From Klenkia marina (GTDB lineage Bacteria > Actinomycetota > Actinomycetes > Mycobacteriales > Geodermatophilaceae), in the NCBI RefSeq assembly GCF_900101025.1, contig NZ_FMUH01000007.1:186001-250000 (forward strand): a DNA stretch of 64,000 bases. The letters are read 5' to 3'. A program made the translations under genes and the position numbers. This document shows positions 12,207-21,845 of the stretch, piece after piece (position 1 is the first letter of the stretch; the number at the start of each line of letters is the position of its first letter). The notes under the pieces were generated by a model that was given only the letters and a program-made list of their open reading frames with translations, had not been told where the DNA came from and made no database searches.

Positions 12207-13349
12207 TCAGCCCGGCAGGCGCACGGGCATGATCAGGTAGCGGTAGCTCCCCGGCCGGACCGCGCCGTCCTCGGTGGGCTCCTCGTAGCGCGACAGTACG
12301 GCGGGCTTCAGCGCGCTGGTGAAGTCCATCCGGGCGCGCTCGGTGTGCACGGCGGCCAGGCCGTCGAGCAGGAACGTCGGGTTGAAGCCGATGGTCAGCG
12401 GGTCGCCGTCGAACTCGACGTCGCAGCGCTCCTCGGCCTGGCCCTCGTCGTCGGTGCCGCCGGCGCGCAGGGTGACCTGGCCCGGGGTGAACTCGCAGCG
12501 CAGCGGGGTGCCGCGCTCGGCGACCAGCGCCACGCGCTTGGCGGCGTCGGTGAACAGCCCCACCGGCAGCAGCGCGTGCGCGGCCGACTCGGCCGGCATG
12601 ATCGCGCGGTACTTGACGAACTCGGCGTCCAGCAGCCGGGTGGTGGTCTGCCGGTCCTTGCCCGACAGGCCCAGGATGCCCTCGCCGGAGCCGCCCGAGG
12701 ACAGCGAGATGGTGACCTCCGGCCCGCTGGTCAGGGTCTTCGCGGCGTCGGCCAGCGTGCGCGCCGGCACCAGGACGGCGGCCGACAACCCCGGGGTCTC
12801 CGGGCGCCAGGCGAACTCGCGGACGGCGAGGCGGTAGCGGTCGGTGGCGGCCAGGGTCACCCGGTCGTCCTCGATCTCCAGCCGGACACCGGTGAGCATG
12901 GGGAGGGTGTCGTCGCGGCCGGCCGCCACGGCGACCTGGCCGACGGCCTCGGCGAAGGCGTCGCTGTCGACGGTGCCCGCCGTGGAGGGCAGCGACGGCA
13001 GGGAGGGGTAGTCCTCGACCGGCAGCGTCGGCAGGGAGAACTTCGCGTTGCCGCACGAGATGGCCAACCGGGCACCCTCCGCGGTCACCTCGACCGGGTG
13101 CGGGGGCAGCGCACGGGTGATCTCGGCCAGCAGCCGGCCCGGCACCAGGGCGCGGCCGTCCTCGGTGGAGCTGACGTCGACCTCGGCGCGGGCGGACACC
13201 TCGTAGTCGAAGCCGGAGACCGACAGGGCGCTGCCCTGCACCTCCAGCAGGATCCCGGCCAGGACGGGGACCGACGGCCGCGGCGGCAGGCTGCGCGCCG
13301 TCCACGCCACCGCGTCGGCGAGCACCTCGCGTGCCACCCGGAACTTCAT
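12207..13349 (-). CDS. dnaN: DNA polymerase III sliding clamp (beta subunit)
   Basis: 380 residues, the usual beta-clamp length. It forms a ring dimer of three similar domains per monomer that tethers the replicase to DNA. The ATG at 13349 gives the canonical N-terminus MKFRVAREVLADAVAW. Typical segments are SVPVLAGILLEV, the domain boundary near TLPMLTGVRLEI (about 155-166), DRYRLAVREF, and the C-terminal RYLIMPVRLPG that lines the clamp pocket for client peptides. It starts downstream of a ~620-base spacer after dnaA and is followed closely by gnd. Upstream in-frame codons in the spacer are not homologous to DnaN. Confidence 0.98.
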   Translation of the reverse strand: MKFRVAREVLADAVAWTARSLPPRPSVPVLAGILLEVQGSALSVSGFDYEVSARAEVDVSSTEDGRALVPGRLLAEITRALPPHPVEVTAEGARLAISCGNAKFSLPTLPVEDYPSLPSLPSTAGTVDSDAFAEAVGQVAVAAGRDDTLPMLTGVRLEIEDDRVTLAATDRYRLAVREFAWRPETPGLSAAVLVPARTLADAAKTLTSGPEVTISLSSGGSGEGILGLSGKDRQTTTRLLDAEFVKYRAIMPAESAAHALLPVGLFTDAAKRVALVAERGTPLRCEFTPGQVTLRAGGTDDEGQAEERCDVEFDGDPLTIGFNPTFLLDGLAAVHTERARMDFTSALKPAVLSRYEEPTEDGAVRPGSYRYLIMPVRLPG

Positions 13350-13662
13350 CTCGTCGTCCACCCCTGCTCGTCGTCCGGCGTCCCTGCTGCGTCCTTGCTG
13401 CGTCTCTGCTGCGTCTCCGCTGCGGGCGACAGTCTCCCCTGTGGCCACCGTCCGCGTCGAACGGCCCCGTGACCGCTCCTGTTGCTGATCCAGGTCGACT
13501 CGTCGACCGCACGTGCACACCCAGTGTGTGGTTCAAGGACTCCTCGAGGGAAATCCCTCATCACCGTCATCACAGGTGTGGGTACTGGGGACCGAGCCCG
13601 TCCGTGCAGGTCAGGGCGCGAGTGCCCCTGTTCGTGCGGTGTGGGCCGGTGACCGTGCGCCT

Positions 13663-13835
13663 GGGGTCGACATGGGGATTCGTCGTCCCGGATCCACCGG
13701 TGACCCCCGGCGTCCACCCCTGGTCCACGTCCTGTCCCGCCTCCACCCCCGGTGGATCCCCAACGCACCCGTCCGGGGGATGCACCGGGGAGAACCCGTG
13801 CACGACCTGGGCACGCACGGGGTCGACATGGGGAT
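13663..13835. repeat. Exact 17-bp direct repeat in the dnaA-dnaN spacer
   Basis: ggggtcgacatggggat occurs at 13663-13679 and 13819-13835, 156 bases apart, with weaker similarity continuing on both sides. Between the copies is the 11-bp inverted repeat described for the spacer. The elements are candidates for an origin-specific binding site. Confidence 0.7.
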
Positions 13836-13910
13836 GCGCAGTCCCCAACCTGTGCACAGATCTGGGGACAAGTCGACGGAGTCGACGACCGCAGCCCGAT
13901 GGAACGGCCT

Positions 13911-13966
13911 GCTCGCAGGGGCCCGGCGCGAGCTTGCGAGTGCTGGGGGGCGAGGAGGTCCTTCTC
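13911..13966 (-). repeat. Dispersed repeat, copy B
   Basis: Read on the minus strand it begins gagaaggacctcctcgcccc and continues with ccagcactcgcaagctcgcg and ccgggcccctgcgagc, closely matching copy A. It begins at the base after the dnaA stop codon, so it forms the 3' end of the dnaA transcript. Confidence 0.75.
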
Positions 13967-15685
13967 CTACTGGCGGGCGCGGGACTTGATGCGGGCGGTG
14001 AGCTCGGTGACCTGGGTGTAGGTCGCGCGACGCTCGCCCATCAGGCCGGTGATCTTCTTGACCGCGTGCATGACCGTGGTGTGGTCCTTGCCGCCGAACG
14101 AGGCACCGATGCGGGGCAGCGACAGCTCGGTCAGCTCGCGGCACAGGTACATCGCGATCTGCCGGGCGTTGACCAGGGTGCGGGAGCGGTTGGCGCCCTG
14201 CAGCTCCTCCATCGTCACGGAGAAGTACTCGGCGGTGGCGGCCATGATGATCGCCGCGGTGATCTGCGGGCCCTGCTCGTCGCTGATGAGGTCCTTGAGC
14301 ACCAGCTCGGCCAGCGCGAGGTCGACCGGCTGCTTGTTCAGGCTGGCGAAGGCGGTGACCCGGATCAGCGCGCCCTCGAGCTCGCGGATGTTGGTCTGCA
14401 CCTTGCTGGCGATGAACTCCAGCACCGGGTCCGGCGCCTGCAGCCGCTCGCCGTAGGCCTTCTTGCGCAGGATGGCGATGCGGGTCTCGAGGTCGGGCGC
14501 CTGGACGTCGGTGATCAGGCCCCACTCGAAGCGGGTGCGCAGCCGGTCCTCCAGCGTCGTCAGCTTCTTCGGCGGCCGGTCGCTGGTGATCACGATCTGC
14601 TTGCTGGCGTTGTGCAGCGTGTTGAAGGTGTGGAAGAACTCCTCCTGGGTGCGCTCGGCGCGCTCCAGGAACTGGATGTCGTCGATGAGCAGGAAGTCGA
14701 TGTCCCGGTAGCGACGGCGGAAGTCCTCGGCCCGGCCGGAGTGCACCAGGTTGATGAACTCGTTGGTGAACTCCTCGGTGGACACGTAGCGCACCCGCAC
14801 GTCGGGGAACATCCGCGCCGCGTAGTGCCCGATCGCGTGCAGCAGGTGGGTCTTGCCCAGCCCCGAGTCGCCGTAGACGAAGAGCGGGTTGTAGGCCCGG
14901 GCCGGCGCCTCGGCGACCGCGACCGCGGCGGCGTGGGCGAACCGGTTGCTGTTGCCGATGACGAAGCTGTCGAAGACGTACTTGGGGTTCAGGCCCAGGT
15001 CGCTGCCGCCGGAGCGGCGGTCGCCGAACGACGAGCCGCCGGCTGCCGCAGGTCGCCGTCCGCCGTCGTCGGTAGCGGGGCCGTCGGTGTCCCAGGGCGC
15101 GGGGCGGCGCGGGTCCGAGCGGGGCTGGTCCCAGGCGGGGGCCCCGGGGGCGCCGTTGCCGCGCGACCAGTCGCGGCCGTCGCCGGACTCGGGCAGCCAG
15201 ACGTCGCTGCGCGGAGCATCGGTGCGGACGCCGAACGCGCTGCGGCCGTCGTCGATCTGGGCCCGGGCGGCGCGGTCCTCGGCGTCGCGGTCGCGCTCGG
15301 CGCGCTCGCGGGCGTCGGAGTCACGGGTGTCGCGGACGGCCAGCTCGTCGCGGTCCTCGCGCTCCCACTCCGGACGGCGGGGCTCCTCGACCCGAGCGGG
15401 CGCCGCCGGCGCGGGGGGTGCGGCGGGGGCGTCCTCGAGCTGGACGGCGACCTTGGTCTCCCGGCCGAACTCGGCCGACAGGGCGTCGTTCAGCGCCGTG
15501 CGGATGCGCGACTCGAGCACCGTCTGGGTGAACTCGTTGGGGGCGGCGAGCACGAACACGCCCTCGACCAGGCCCAGCGGGCGGGTGAGGTTGAGCATCG
15601 CGTTCTGCTGCCGGGTGAGGTCGCCGGCCATCCGCTCCCGGATCCGGTCCCAGACCGGTCCCAGGTCTCCGGTGGTGTCGGCCAT
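13967..15685 (-). CDS. dnaA: Chromosomal replication initiator protein DnaA
   Basis: AAA+ initiator that binds DnaA boxes and melts the origin; 572 residues. Domain I (residues ~5-85, [10 protein letters not shown]...) is followed by a long acidic/Pro-rich domain II linker (~86-230) as in other high-GC actinobacteria. Then comes the AAA+ domain with Walker [10 protein letters not shown] (272-280), Walker [11 protein letters not shown] (331-340) and the arginine-rich sensor segments. Last is the DNA-binding domain IV with the signature [15 protein letters not shown]. The start ATG 15685 has an AAGGGA ribosome-binding site upstream; further upstream codons are low-complexity. It is transcribed toward dnaN, away from rpmH, with DnaA-box-like sites in its promoter spacer that suggest autoregulation. 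Confidence 0.98.
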   Translation of the reverse strand: MADTTGDLGPVWDRIRERMAGDLTRQQNAMLNLTRPLGLVEGVFVLAAPNEFTQTVLESRIRTALNDALSAEFGRETKVAVQLEDAPAAPPAPAAPARVEEPRRPEWEREDRDELAVRDTRDSDARERAERDRDAEDRAARAQIDDGRSAFGVRTDAPRSDVWLPESGDGRDWSRGNGAPGAPAWDQPRSDPRRPAPWDTDGPATDDGGRRPAAAGGSSFGDRRSGGSDLGLNPKYVFDSFVIGNSNRFAHAAAVAVAEAPARAYNPLFVYGDSGLGKTHLLHAIGHYAARMFPDVRVRYVSTEEFTNEFINLVHSGRAEDFRRRYRDIDFLLIDDIQFLERAERTQEEFFHTFNTLHNASKQIVITSDRPPKKLTTLEDRLRTRFEWGLITDVQAPDLETRIAILRKKAYGERLQAPDPVLEFIASKVQTNIRELEGALIRVTAFASLNKQPVDLALAELVLKDLISDEQGPQITAAIIMAATAEYFSVTMEELQGANRSRTLVNARQIAMYLCRELTELSLPRIGASFGGKDHTTVMHAVKKITGLMGERRATYTQVTELTARIKSRARQ

Positions 15686-16359
15686 CGACGTGTCGTCCCT
15701 TCGTCCCCGTGGTCTCGCTGCGCCTGTCGTGGCGGCTGCCGTCGTGCCCGTCGTCCCCCGGTCCGTCCACCGTTGTGGACCGGTGCGGACCACCGGTCCA
15801 CACGACTGTCCACAGACTGTGCACGAGAGGTGGGGACGGGGTGTGGTCGAGGCCGGTCCGGACGGCGGTGTCAGAACGGTCTGCCCAGGTCAGCGCGATG
15901 CCGGTGGGTGTGGACCGAGCCCGGTGCCGGGGGCGGGCCGAGGGTCTCCGGTCCGCGTCCCGAGACCGTGTCGACCGGTGGCGAGCGAGGCGACGCTAAC
16001 AGCACAATCCACAGGCGGGCAACGACACCGGTGTGCTTCGGCGAGCCCGTGGAGGGCCCGTGCGCGGGCCCGCTCCCGGCGGGTCGACGGCCGCTGCCGG
16101 GACGCACCGGTGCAGCATGGCGGGTCCGCCACCGGCCCGTCCGCCGGCGCGGTCCGTTCCTCGGCTATGCTCGACCGGTCTGTGGACAGCGGACGGTTGG
16201 CGCGTGCCCGGCACGAGGTCGACCGCGGCTGCCCGCAGCGCCACCAGCCTCGGTGCTGGCAGGGGTCCGGCACACCGTCCGGGCAGCCCCGTGCCGGTGC
16301 CGCCGCGTGTCCGGCCCGACCGCCGGGCACCGCATCGTCGTCGTCAGTGGGAGTACCTC
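15686..16359. promoter_or_regulatory. dnaA-rpmH spacer with DnaA-box-like sites
   Basis: 674 bases without a credible gene between two divergent genes. DnaA-box-like 9-mers: CTGTCCACA at 15806-15814 (8/9), CGGTCCACA at 15794-15802 (7/9), CGGTCCACA on the minus strand at 15782-15774 (7/9), CAATCCACA at 16005-16013 (7/9) and CTGTCCACA on the minus strand at 16189-16181 (8/9). Three of them cluster within 41 bases, about 90-130 bases upstream of dnaA. This fits autoregulation of dnaA and possibly a contribution to the origin. TATGCT at 16166-16171 is a possible -10 for rpmH, although its -35 is poor. Confidence 0.5.
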
Positions 16360-16497
16360 GTGAGCAAGCGCACGTTCCAGCCGAACAACCGTCGCCGGTC
16401 CAAGACCCACGGCTTCCGGCTCCGCATGCGTACCCGTGCCGGCCGCGCCATCCTTGCCGGCCGTCGCCGCAAGGGCCGCGAGAAGCTCTCCGCCTGA
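16360..16497 (+). CDS. rpmH: 50S ribosomal protein L34
   Basis: Complete 45-residue L34 starting at GTG 16360: [19 protein letters not shown], followed by the basic [19 protein letters not shown]. This is the conserved L34 sequence with no truncation. It is the first gene of the plus-strand block that leads away from the origin and is followed after one base by rnpA, the universal rpmH-rnpA pairing. Confidence 0.98.
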   Translation: MSKRTFQPNNRRRSKTHGFRLRMRTRAGRAILAGRRRKGREKLSA

Positions 16498-16498
16498 C

Positions 16499-16870
16499 GT
16501 GCTGCCTGCGCAGGCCCGCCTGCGCCGGCGTCCGGAGTTCACCGTGGTCGTCCGCTCCGGCCGGCGTGCCGGGCGTCCCACCATGGTGGTGCACTACCTC
16601 CCCGAACGGCCCGTCGTCCGTGGCGGGGGTCCTGGTGACCCCCCGACCGGACCACGGGCCGGTTTCGTGGTGGGCAAGACCGTGGGCAACTCGGTCTGCC
16701 GGCACCGCGTGACCCGCCAGCTGCGGCACCTGGTGCGCGACGAGCTGCACCGGTTGCCCACGACGGCCGACCTGGTCGTCCGGGCCCGCCCCGACGCGGC
16801 CGGCGCCGACGTCGCCGTCCTGCGGCGTGACCTCGCCCGCGGGCTCGACCGCGTGCTGGACCGCTCGTGA
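16499..16870 (+). CDS. rnpA: Ribonuclease P protein component
   Basis: Protein subunit that helps the RNase P RNA process tRNA 5' ends; 123 residues. GTG 16499, one base after the rpmH stop, gives [21 protein letters not shown], the family's N-terminus. The RNA-binding segment is [21 protein letters not shown], where RHR replaces the textbook RNR; this variant is common in actinobacteria. A Gly/Pro-rich loop ([15 protein letters not shown]) is inserted before it. It overlaps yidD by 4 bases (GTGA), so translation is probably coupled. Confidence 0.95.
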   Translation: MLPAQARLRRRPEFTVVVRSGRRAGRPTMVVHYLPERPVVRGGGPGDPPTGPRAGFVVGKTVGNSVCRHRVTRQLRHLVRDELHRLPTTADLVVRARPDAAGADVAVLRRDLARGLDRVLDRS

Positions 16871-17178
16871 GCACCGGCGCCCGGGCCCTGCTGGGCCTCA
16901 TCGGCTTCTACCGCCGCGGCATCAGCCCGCTGCTGGGCCCCCGGTGCCGCTTCACGCCGACCTGCAGCGAGTACGCGCAGGAGGCCGTGCAGGTGCACGG
17001 TGCGGCCCGCGGCGGGTGGCTGGCCGCCGTCCGCATCGCCAAGTGCGCGCCGTGGCACCGCGGCGGCGTCGACCTGGTCCCCGCCGCCCGCGGAACCGCC
17101 CAGCTGATCCACTCGTCGGACACAGGGGTCCGTCCTGCGACCCCGTCCGCCCGCTCCTCGGAGGCACGCGTTGCTTGA
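16867..17178 (+). CDS. yidD: YidD membrane-insertion factor
   Basis: 103 residues. YidD assists YidC in inserting inner-membrane proteins and is membrane-peripheral through an N-terminal amphipathic helix ([17 protein letters not shown]). The family signature of conserved cysteines is present: [15 protein letters not shown] (about residues 26-40) and [14 protein letters not shown] (about 56-69). The start GTG overlaps the rnpA stop, and the 3' end overlaps the yidC start by 8 bases. Confidence 0.95.
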   Translation: MSTGARALLGLIGFYRRGISPLLGPRCRFTPTCSEYAQEAVQVHGAARGGWLAAVRIAKCAPWHRGGVDLVPAARGTAQLIHSSDTGVRPATPSARSSEARVA

Positions 17179-18286
17179 CTGGCTGTACACCGCGATCGCG
17201 TGGGTGATGAAGCAGTGGCACGCACTGTTCTCCACCTTCCTCGACCCGGCCGGCGGCATCGCCTGGGCGCTGTCGGTGGTCATGCTCGTGGTGACCATCC
17301 GCATCCTGCTCTTCCGGCTGTTCGTCAAGCAGGTCAAGAGCCAGCGGGCGATGCAGGAGATCCAGCCCGAGATCCAGAAGCTGCGCAAGCAGTACGGCTC
17401 GGACAAGCAGGGCTTCAGCCAGGCCATGATGGCGCTGCAGAAGGAGCGCGGGGTCAACCCGCTGGCCGGCTGCCTGCCCATCCTGCCGCAGATCCCTATC
17501 TTCATCGGCCTGTTCCACGTCCTGCGGCGCATCGCCCCGGGCAAGGAAGGCCTCTACAGCTGGGACTTCGCCCTCACGCAGCAGGCCGCCGAGGCCAAGC
17601 TCTTCGGCGCCCCGATCGCCGCCTCGTTCAACATGGTGGGCGAGAAGGAGCAGGCCATCCTCGGCCTGACCGGCGGCAGCTACACGAACATCCGCGTCGT
17701 GGCGATGATCTTGATCATCATCATGTGCTTCACGACGTTCTACACGCAGAAGCAGATCCAGCGGCGTTCCGGCCCGGTCGAGGGCCAGGCCGCCACCGTG
17801 CAGAAGCTGCTGCTCTACGGCATGCCGATCAGCCTCTTCGTCTCGGGCTTCTTCTTCCCGATCCTGGTGCTGCTGTACTGGTTCACCAACAACCTGTGGA
17901 CCCTGGGCCAGCAGTTCTACATCCTCAAGAAGCTGCCCCCGCCCGGGTCGCCGGCCGCGCTGGCCAAGGCCGAGGCCGACAAGCCGAGGATCGACCCCAA
18001 GCTGCTCGCGCCCAAGCCCGGTGCCAAGCCGGTGCGGCCGAAGAAGGGCCCCGCGACCTCCGCGCCCAGCTCCGCCGTCGACGCCGAGGACATCGCGGAC
18101 GCGGGCACCGGCACGACCAGCACCGGCTCGACCGGCACGGCGCCCATCGCCCCGGACGCCGGCAGCGCGGACGCCGGCACCGGTGACGCCGGGTCGAGCG
18201 GACGGCGCACCGGCAGCGGCACCCGACCCGGTGGCCCCGACCGGTCCGCAGGCCCCGCCAACCGGGGCAAGCGCAAGCGCCGCTGA
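17171..18286 (+). CDS. yidC: Membrane protein insertase YidC/Oxa1
   Basis: 371 residues. It inserts and folds membrane proteins with or without SecYEG. Start TTG 17171 ([16 protein letters not shown]) overlaps the yidD end; no better start lies nearby. Five membrane segments are visible: ~28-50 with the hydrophilic-groove arginine region [11 protein letters not shown], then a charged cytosolic hairpin ([21 protein letters not shown]), then [33 protein letters not shown], and [20 protein letters not shown]. The last ~110 residues are a Lys/Pro/Ala/Gly-rich cytosolic tail ending in RGKRKRR, typical of actinobacterial YidC and probably ribosome-binding. Confidence 0.96.
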   Translation: MLDWLYTAIAWVMKQWHALFSTFLDPAGGIAWALSVVMLVVTIRILLFRLFVKQVKSQRAMQEIQPEIQKLRKQYGSDKQGFSQAMMALQKERGVNPLAGCLPILPQIPIFIGLFHVLRRIAPGKEGLYSWDFALTQQAAEAKLFGAPIAASFNMVGEKEQAILGLTGGSYTNIRVVAMILIIIMCFTTFYTQKQIQRRSGPVEGQAATVQKLLLYGMPISLFVSGFFFPILVLLYWFTNNLWTLGQQFYILKKLPPPGSPAALAKAEADKPRIDPKLLAPKPGAKPVRPKKGPATSAPSSAVDAEDIADAGTGTTSTGSTGTAPIAPDAGSADAGTGDAGSSGRRTGSGTRPGGPDRSAGPANRGKRKRR

Positions 18287-18368
18287 CCCCACCGCGGCGC
18301 GCTGGCCGCGCCGCCACCCACCTCCGGGCCCGCCCCGGCCGCCGGCACTCCTTCAGGAGGAGACCCCC

Positions 18369-18986
18369 ATGAGCACGCCGCAGAGCAGCACCGACAGCAG
18401 GGCCGAGGACGCCACCGACCTGCCCGACGCCGACCCGGTCGACGCCGACGCCGTGGTCGAGCCGGTCGAGGTCGTCGACGAGACCGACGACGCCGCCGAC
18501 GAGGAGACCGAGGACGAGGAGGTCGACGACCTGCTCGTGCAGGAGGGCGACGTCGCCGGCGACTACCTCGAGAAGCTGCTGGACATCCTCGACGTGGACG
18601 GCGACATCGACCTCGACGTCGAGGGCGACCGGGCCTCGGTCGCGGTCGTCGGCGGTGGCCTGAAGACCCTGGTCGGGCCGGACGGCGCGACGCTGGAGGC
18701 GCTGCAGGAGCTCACCCGGCTCGCCGTGGCGCAGTCCACCGGCACCCGCAGCCGGCTCATGCTGGACATCGGCGGCTTCCGGGCGCAGCGGCGTGCCGAC
18801 CTGACCACGCTGGCCGGCGAGGCCGCGTCGCGGGTCGCGGCCAGCGGGACGGCCGAGCGGCTGGCCCCGATGAACCCGTTCGAGCGCAAGGTGGTGCACG
18901 ACGTGGTCGCGGCGGCGCCCGGGGTGCACAGCGAGTCCGAGGGCGAGGAGCCGAACCGCCGCGTCGTGGTCCTGCCGGGCTCGTGA
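18369..18986 (+). CDS. jag: Jag/KhpB-like RNA-binding protein (KH and R3H domains)
   Basis: 205 residues. The first ~65 are very acidic (Asp/Glu-rich) and replace the Jag_N domain. Next is a KH domain (about 70-125) with the GxxG-like VGPDGATLEALQELTRLAV, then an R3H domain with the diagnostic NPFERKVVHDVVA (about 173-185). Jag/KhpB binds RNA with KhpA and affects cell elongation. The start ATG 18369 has a strong AGGAGGAG site. It overlaps rsmG by 4 bases (GTGA). Confidence 0.93.
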   Translation: MSTPQSSTDSRAEDATDLPDADPVDADAVVEPVEVVDETDDAADEETEDEEVDDLLVQEGDVAGDYLEKLLDILDVDGDIDLDVEGDRASVAVVGGGLKTLVGPDGATLEALQELTRLAVAQSTGTRSRLMLDIGGFRAQRRADLTTLAGEAASRVAASGTAERLAPMNPFERKVVHDVVAAAPGVHSESEGEEPNRRVVVLPGS

Positions 18987-19630
18987 CGGCACCCGAGCTG
19001 CCGGAGGAGCCCGCGCTCGCCGCGGGCGCCTTCGGCGACCGGTTGCCCGCTGCCCGCCGGTTCGTCGAGCTCCTGGCCGGCGAGGGCGTGGTGCGTGGCC
19101 TGATCGGGCCGCGCGAGGTGCCCAGGCTGTGGGAACGGCACGTCCTGAACTCCGTGGCCGTGGCCGAGGCCGTGCCGCACGGGGCCCGTGTGGTCGATGT
19201 GGGCAGTGGGGCCGGTCTGCCGGGCATCCCGTTGGCCCTGGCCCGCCCCGACCTGTCCCTGACCCTGGTCGAGCCGATGGCCCGCCGGGTCGAGTTCCTG
19301 GCGCTGGTCGCCGAGGACCTCGGCGAGCACTGGCACGTGGTCCGCGGCCGGGCCGAGGAGAAGAAGGTCGTCCGCACCGTCGGGGAGGTCGACGTCGTCA
19401 CCGCCCGCGCGGTGGCCCCGCTCCCCCGGCTGGTCGGCTGGGTGCGCGGTCTGCTCCGCCCCGGCGCGCAGCTGGTCGCCCTGATCGGCAGCTCGGCGGC
19501 CGCCGAGGTCCCCGGTCTGGTGCCCGAGCTGACCGCGGCCGGGATGCGCGACATCGAGGTCCGCGCGGTCGGTGCGTCGCTCGGCGAGGCCGCCACGCAG
19601 GTGGTCGTCATGACGCGCAGCGGCCGCTGA
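18983..19630 (+). CDS. rsmG: 16S rRNA (guanine-N7) methyltransferase G
   Basis: 215 residues. It uses S-adenosylmethionine to methylate G527 (E. coli numbering) of 16S rRNA; loss gives low-level streptomycin resistance. Visible: WERHVLNSVAVAEAV, SAM-binding motif I VVDVGSGAGLPGIPLAL (about residues 69-85), the acidic strand end TLVEPMARRVEFL and the post-I VVTARAVAPL. The GTG start overlaps the jag stop. It is followed by the 135-base parS-bearing spacer before parA. Confidence 0.95.
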   Translation: MTAPELPEEPALAAGAFGDRLPAARRFVELLAGEGVVRGLIGPREVPRLWERHVLNSVAVAEAVPHGARVVDVGSGAGLPGIPLALARPDLSLTLVEPMARRVEFLALVAEDLGEHWHVVRGRAEEKKVVRTVGEVDVVTARAVAPLPRLVGWVRGLLRPGAQLVALIGSSAAAEVPGLVPELTAAGMRDIEVRAVGASLGEAATQVVVMTRSGR

Positions 19631-19692
19631 TCGGCGGGTTCGGCGTCGACTCGTCGACCCGTAGGCTGGTGACGAACACGTCCACGGCGCTC

Positions 19693-19706
19693 GTTTCACG
19701 TGGAAC
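19693..19706. promoter_or_regulatory. parS site upstream of parA (first of two)
   Basis: GTTTCACGTGGAAC matches the canonical parS 14-mer at 13 of 14 positions. It lies 60 bases upstream of parA and 21 bases from the next site. Confidence 0.9.
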
Positions 19707-19726
19707 TGGCTACAGCGACCCGATCT

Positions 19727-19740
19727 GTTCCACGTGGAAC
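19727..19740. promoter_or_regulatory. parS site upstream of parA (second of two)
   Basis: GTTCCACGTGGAAC, a perfect palindrome identical to the site at 5525. It ends 25 bases before the parA start and may also let ParB control parAB transcription. Confidence 0.92.
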
Positions 19741-19765
19741 ACGACCGGGTGAGGAGGACTTCGGC

Positions 19766-20824
19766 ATGACGGACCCGGGCGAACGGCTGCGCAGCAGCCT
19801 GGCTGCCGACCTCCCGCCGTCCGCCTCCGTCGAGTTCGACAGCCCCATCGCGATGGAGGCCATGCGGGCCACCCGCGTGCTGCACGCCGACGACCAGGAC
19901 CCCTTCCCGGCCCCCGGTCGGATCCGGGTGCTCACGATCGCGAACCAGAAGGGCGGCGTAGGCAAGACCACGTCGACGGTGAACCTCGGGGTCGCGCTGT
20001 CGCTGTTCGGGTTGCGGGTGCTGGTCATCGACCTCGACCCGCAGGGCAACGCCAGCACCGCCCTGGGGGTCGAGCACACGGTGGGCACCCCGTCGGTCTA
20101 CGACGCCCTCGTCGGCGAGGCGACGCTCGCCGAGGTCACGCACCCGACGACGGCCTCCCCCAACCTGCGCTGCGTGCCGGCGACCATCGACCTGGCGGGC
20201 GCCGAGATCGAGCTGGTCAGCGTGGTCGCCCGCGAGCACCGGCTGCGGCGGGCGATCGAAGCCCACCTGCACGCGCTGCCCGCCGACGAGCGCCCGCACT
20301 ACGTGCTGATCGACTGCCCGCCGTCGTTGGGGCTGCTCACCCTGAACGCGCTCGTCGCCGGCGACGAGGTGCTCATCCCGATCCAGTGCGAGTACTACGC
20401 GCTCGAGGGCCTGGGCCAGCTGCTCAGCAACATCGAGCTGGTGCGCGCCCACCTCAACCCCGGCATCGCGGTGAGCACCATCCTGCTCACCATGTACGAC
20501 GGGCGCACCAAGCTCGCCGACCAGGTCGCCGACGAGGTGCGCAACCACTTCGGCGAGCTCGTGCTCACCTCGGTCATCCCGCGCAACGTCCGGGTCAGCG
20601 AGGCGCCGGGCTACGGCCAGTCGGTGCTCACCTACGACCCGGGTTCACGTGGATCCACCAGCTACGTGGAGGCAGCGCGCGAGCTCGCCGTCCGGGGTGC
20701 CGCCCTCCCGCCCTTCGTCCCGGTCCAGCCCACCCCGGCGGCTGCGCCGCCCCCCGCGGCCCCGCCGCTGAACGCGCTCGTCCTCGGTCAGTCCGTGGCG
20801 ACCACAACCCAGGAGGACTCATGA
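19766..20824 (+). CDS. parA: Chromosome-partitioning ATPase ParA
   Basis: Deviant-Walker ATPase that moves ParB-parS complexes over the nucleoid; 352 residues. ATG 19766 has a GAGGAGG site. Walker A KGGVGKTT is at residues 62-69, with the signature lysine near its start, followed by DLDPQGNAS and Walker [11 protein letters not shown]. The DNA-binding/dimer region includes [13 protein letters not shown] and [13 protein letters not shown]. The first ~50 residues and the last ~40 (Pro/Ala-rich) are outside the conserved fold. It ends in an ATGA overlap with parB. Confidence 0.97.
   Translation: MTDPGERLRSSLAADLPPSASVEFDSPIAMEAMRATRVLHADDQDPFPAPGRIRVLTIANQKGGVGKTTSTVNLGVALSLFGLRVLVIDLDPQGNASTALGVEHTVGTPSVYDALVGEATLAEVTHPTTASPNLRCVPATIDLAGAEIELVSVVAREHRLRRAIEAHLHALPADERPHYVLIDCPPSLGLLTLNALVAGDEVLIPIQCEYYALEGLGQLLSNIELVRAHLNPGIAVSTILLTMYDGRTKLADQVADEVRNHFGELVLTSVIPRNVRVSEAPGYGQSVLTYDPGSRGSTSYVEAARELAVRGAALPPFVPVQPTPAAAPPPAAPPLNALVLGQSVATTTQEDS
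20642..20655. promoter_or_regulatory. Degenerate parS-like sequence inside parA
   Basis: GGTTCACGTGGATC keeps the central TTCACGTGGA of parS (about 11-12 of 14 positions) within the 3' part of the parA coding sequence. It may be a weak ParB-binding site or chance. Confidence 0.3.
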
Positions 20825-21843
20825 GCAAGCGTGGTGGCCTCGGCCGCGGCCTGGCGGCCCTCATCCCGACCAGCGCCCCGGCGCCGACCGCGACCCCCGC
20901 CGCCAAGGCCGCCGAGGCGGTGGAGGCCGCCGCCGAGCGGGCCGCCGCGGGCCTGGAGACCGGGTCGACACCGGCTGCGCTGGCGCCGGTCGCCGACCTC
21001 CCGGTCGAGGTGGCCGGCATCCCCGGCGCGACCCTGCGCGAGGTGGCCGTCACCGACGTCGTCCCCAACCCGAAGCAGCCGCGGCACGTCTTCGACGACG
21101 AGGCGCTCGAGGAGCTCACCCACTCCGTGAAGGAGTTCGGGCTCCTCCAGCCGATCGTCGTCCGCGAGCGGTCCGAGGGCGGGTACGAGCTCATCATGGG
21201 CGAGCGCCGGCTGCGGGCCTCGCGCGCCGCCGGGCTGGAGACCGTGCCGGCCATCGTCCGGGACACCTCCGACGACGCGATGCTGCGCGACGCCCTGCTG
21301 GAGAACATCCACCGGGTGCAGCTGAACCCGCTCGAGGAGGCCGCGGCCTACCAGCAGCTGCTGGAGGAGTTCGGCGCCACCCACGAGGAGCTGGCCAGCA
21401 AGATCGGTCGCAGCCGCTCCCAGGTCACCAACACCATCCGGCTGATGAAGCTGCCGGTGAAGGTGCAGACCCGGGTGGCGGCCGGTGTGCTCTCGGCCGG
21501 GCACGCCCGCGCCCTGCTCGGCCTGCCGACCAACGAGGCCATGGACGCCCTGGCCACCCGCATCGTCGCCGAGGGCATGAGCGTGCGGGCCACCGAGGAG
21601 GCCGTCGCGCTGGCTGTCGCCCACGAGCCCGAGGCCAAGCGCAAGAGCGGTCGCACCATCACCGCCCCCGGCGTCGAGGACCTCGCCCACCGGCTGTCCG
21701 ACGCGTTCGAGACCAAGGTCAAGGTGCAGATCGGCCGGGCCAAGGGCCGCATCGTGGTCGAGTTCGGCTCGGTCGACGACCTGCAGCGCATCGTGGGCAT
21801 GATGGCGCCCGACATCACCGGCCGGAGCAAGCCCCAGGGGTGA
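20821..21843 (+). CDS. parB: Chromosome-partitioning protein ParB
   Basis: CTP-dependent clamp that loads at parS and spreads; 340 residues. A basic start ([16 protein letters not shown]) contacts ParA. The CTP-binding ParB/Srx domain holds [26 protein letters not shown] and the arginine box GERRLRA (about residues 127-133), then [14 protein letters not shown]. The helix-turn-helix [24 protein letters not shown] (about 180-203) reads parS. The C-terminal dimer domain follows. It overlaps the parA stop (ATGA). Its likely targets are the parS sites listed here at 5.5, 19.7 and 34.0 kb. Confidence 0.97.
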   Translation: MSKRGGLGRGLAALIPTSAPAPTATPAAKAAEAVEAAAERAAAGLETGSTPAALAPVADLPVEVAGIPGATLREVAVTDVVPNPKQPRHVFDDEALEELTHSVKEFGLLQPIVVRERSEGGYELIMGERRLRASRAAGLETVPAIVRDTSDDAMLRDALLENIHRVQLNPLEEAAAYQQLLEEFGATHEELASKIGRSRSQVTNTIRLMKLPVKVQTRVAAGVLSAGHARALLGLPTNEAMDALATRIVAEGMSVRATEEAVALAVAHEPEAKRKSGRTITAPGVEDLAHRLSDAFETKVKVQIGRAKGRIVVEFGSVDDLQRIVGMMAPDITGRSKPQG

Positions 21844-21845
21844 GG

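Larger units (their letters stand above)
13350..13966. other. dnaA-dnaN spacer: candidate origin of replication (oriC)
   Basis: 617 bases with no credible gene. In mycobacteria and Streptomyces oriC lies in this spacer. DnaA-box-like 9-mers are sparse: TTGTCCCCA (minus strand, 13871-13863, 8/9) and TGTGCACAG (13851-13859, 7/9). The spacer holds an exact 17-bp direct repeat, ggggtcgacatggggat (13663-13679 and 13819-13835). It also holds an 11-bp inverted repeat, ggatccaccgg/ccggtggatcc (13690-13700, 13749-13759), and gtcccca/tggggac arms around 13841-13869. The least GC-rich stretch is around 13545-13575. Gene orientation diverges across the dnaN-rpmH interval, which supports an origin here or in the dnaA-rpmH spacer. 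The choice between the two is open. Confidence 0.5.

Noticed and set aside
16640-16760. RnpA has RHR instead of the textbook RNR motif
   Set aside because: The same variant is seen in other actinobacterial RnpA sequences, including mycobacteria as I recall them, so it is not an anomaly.
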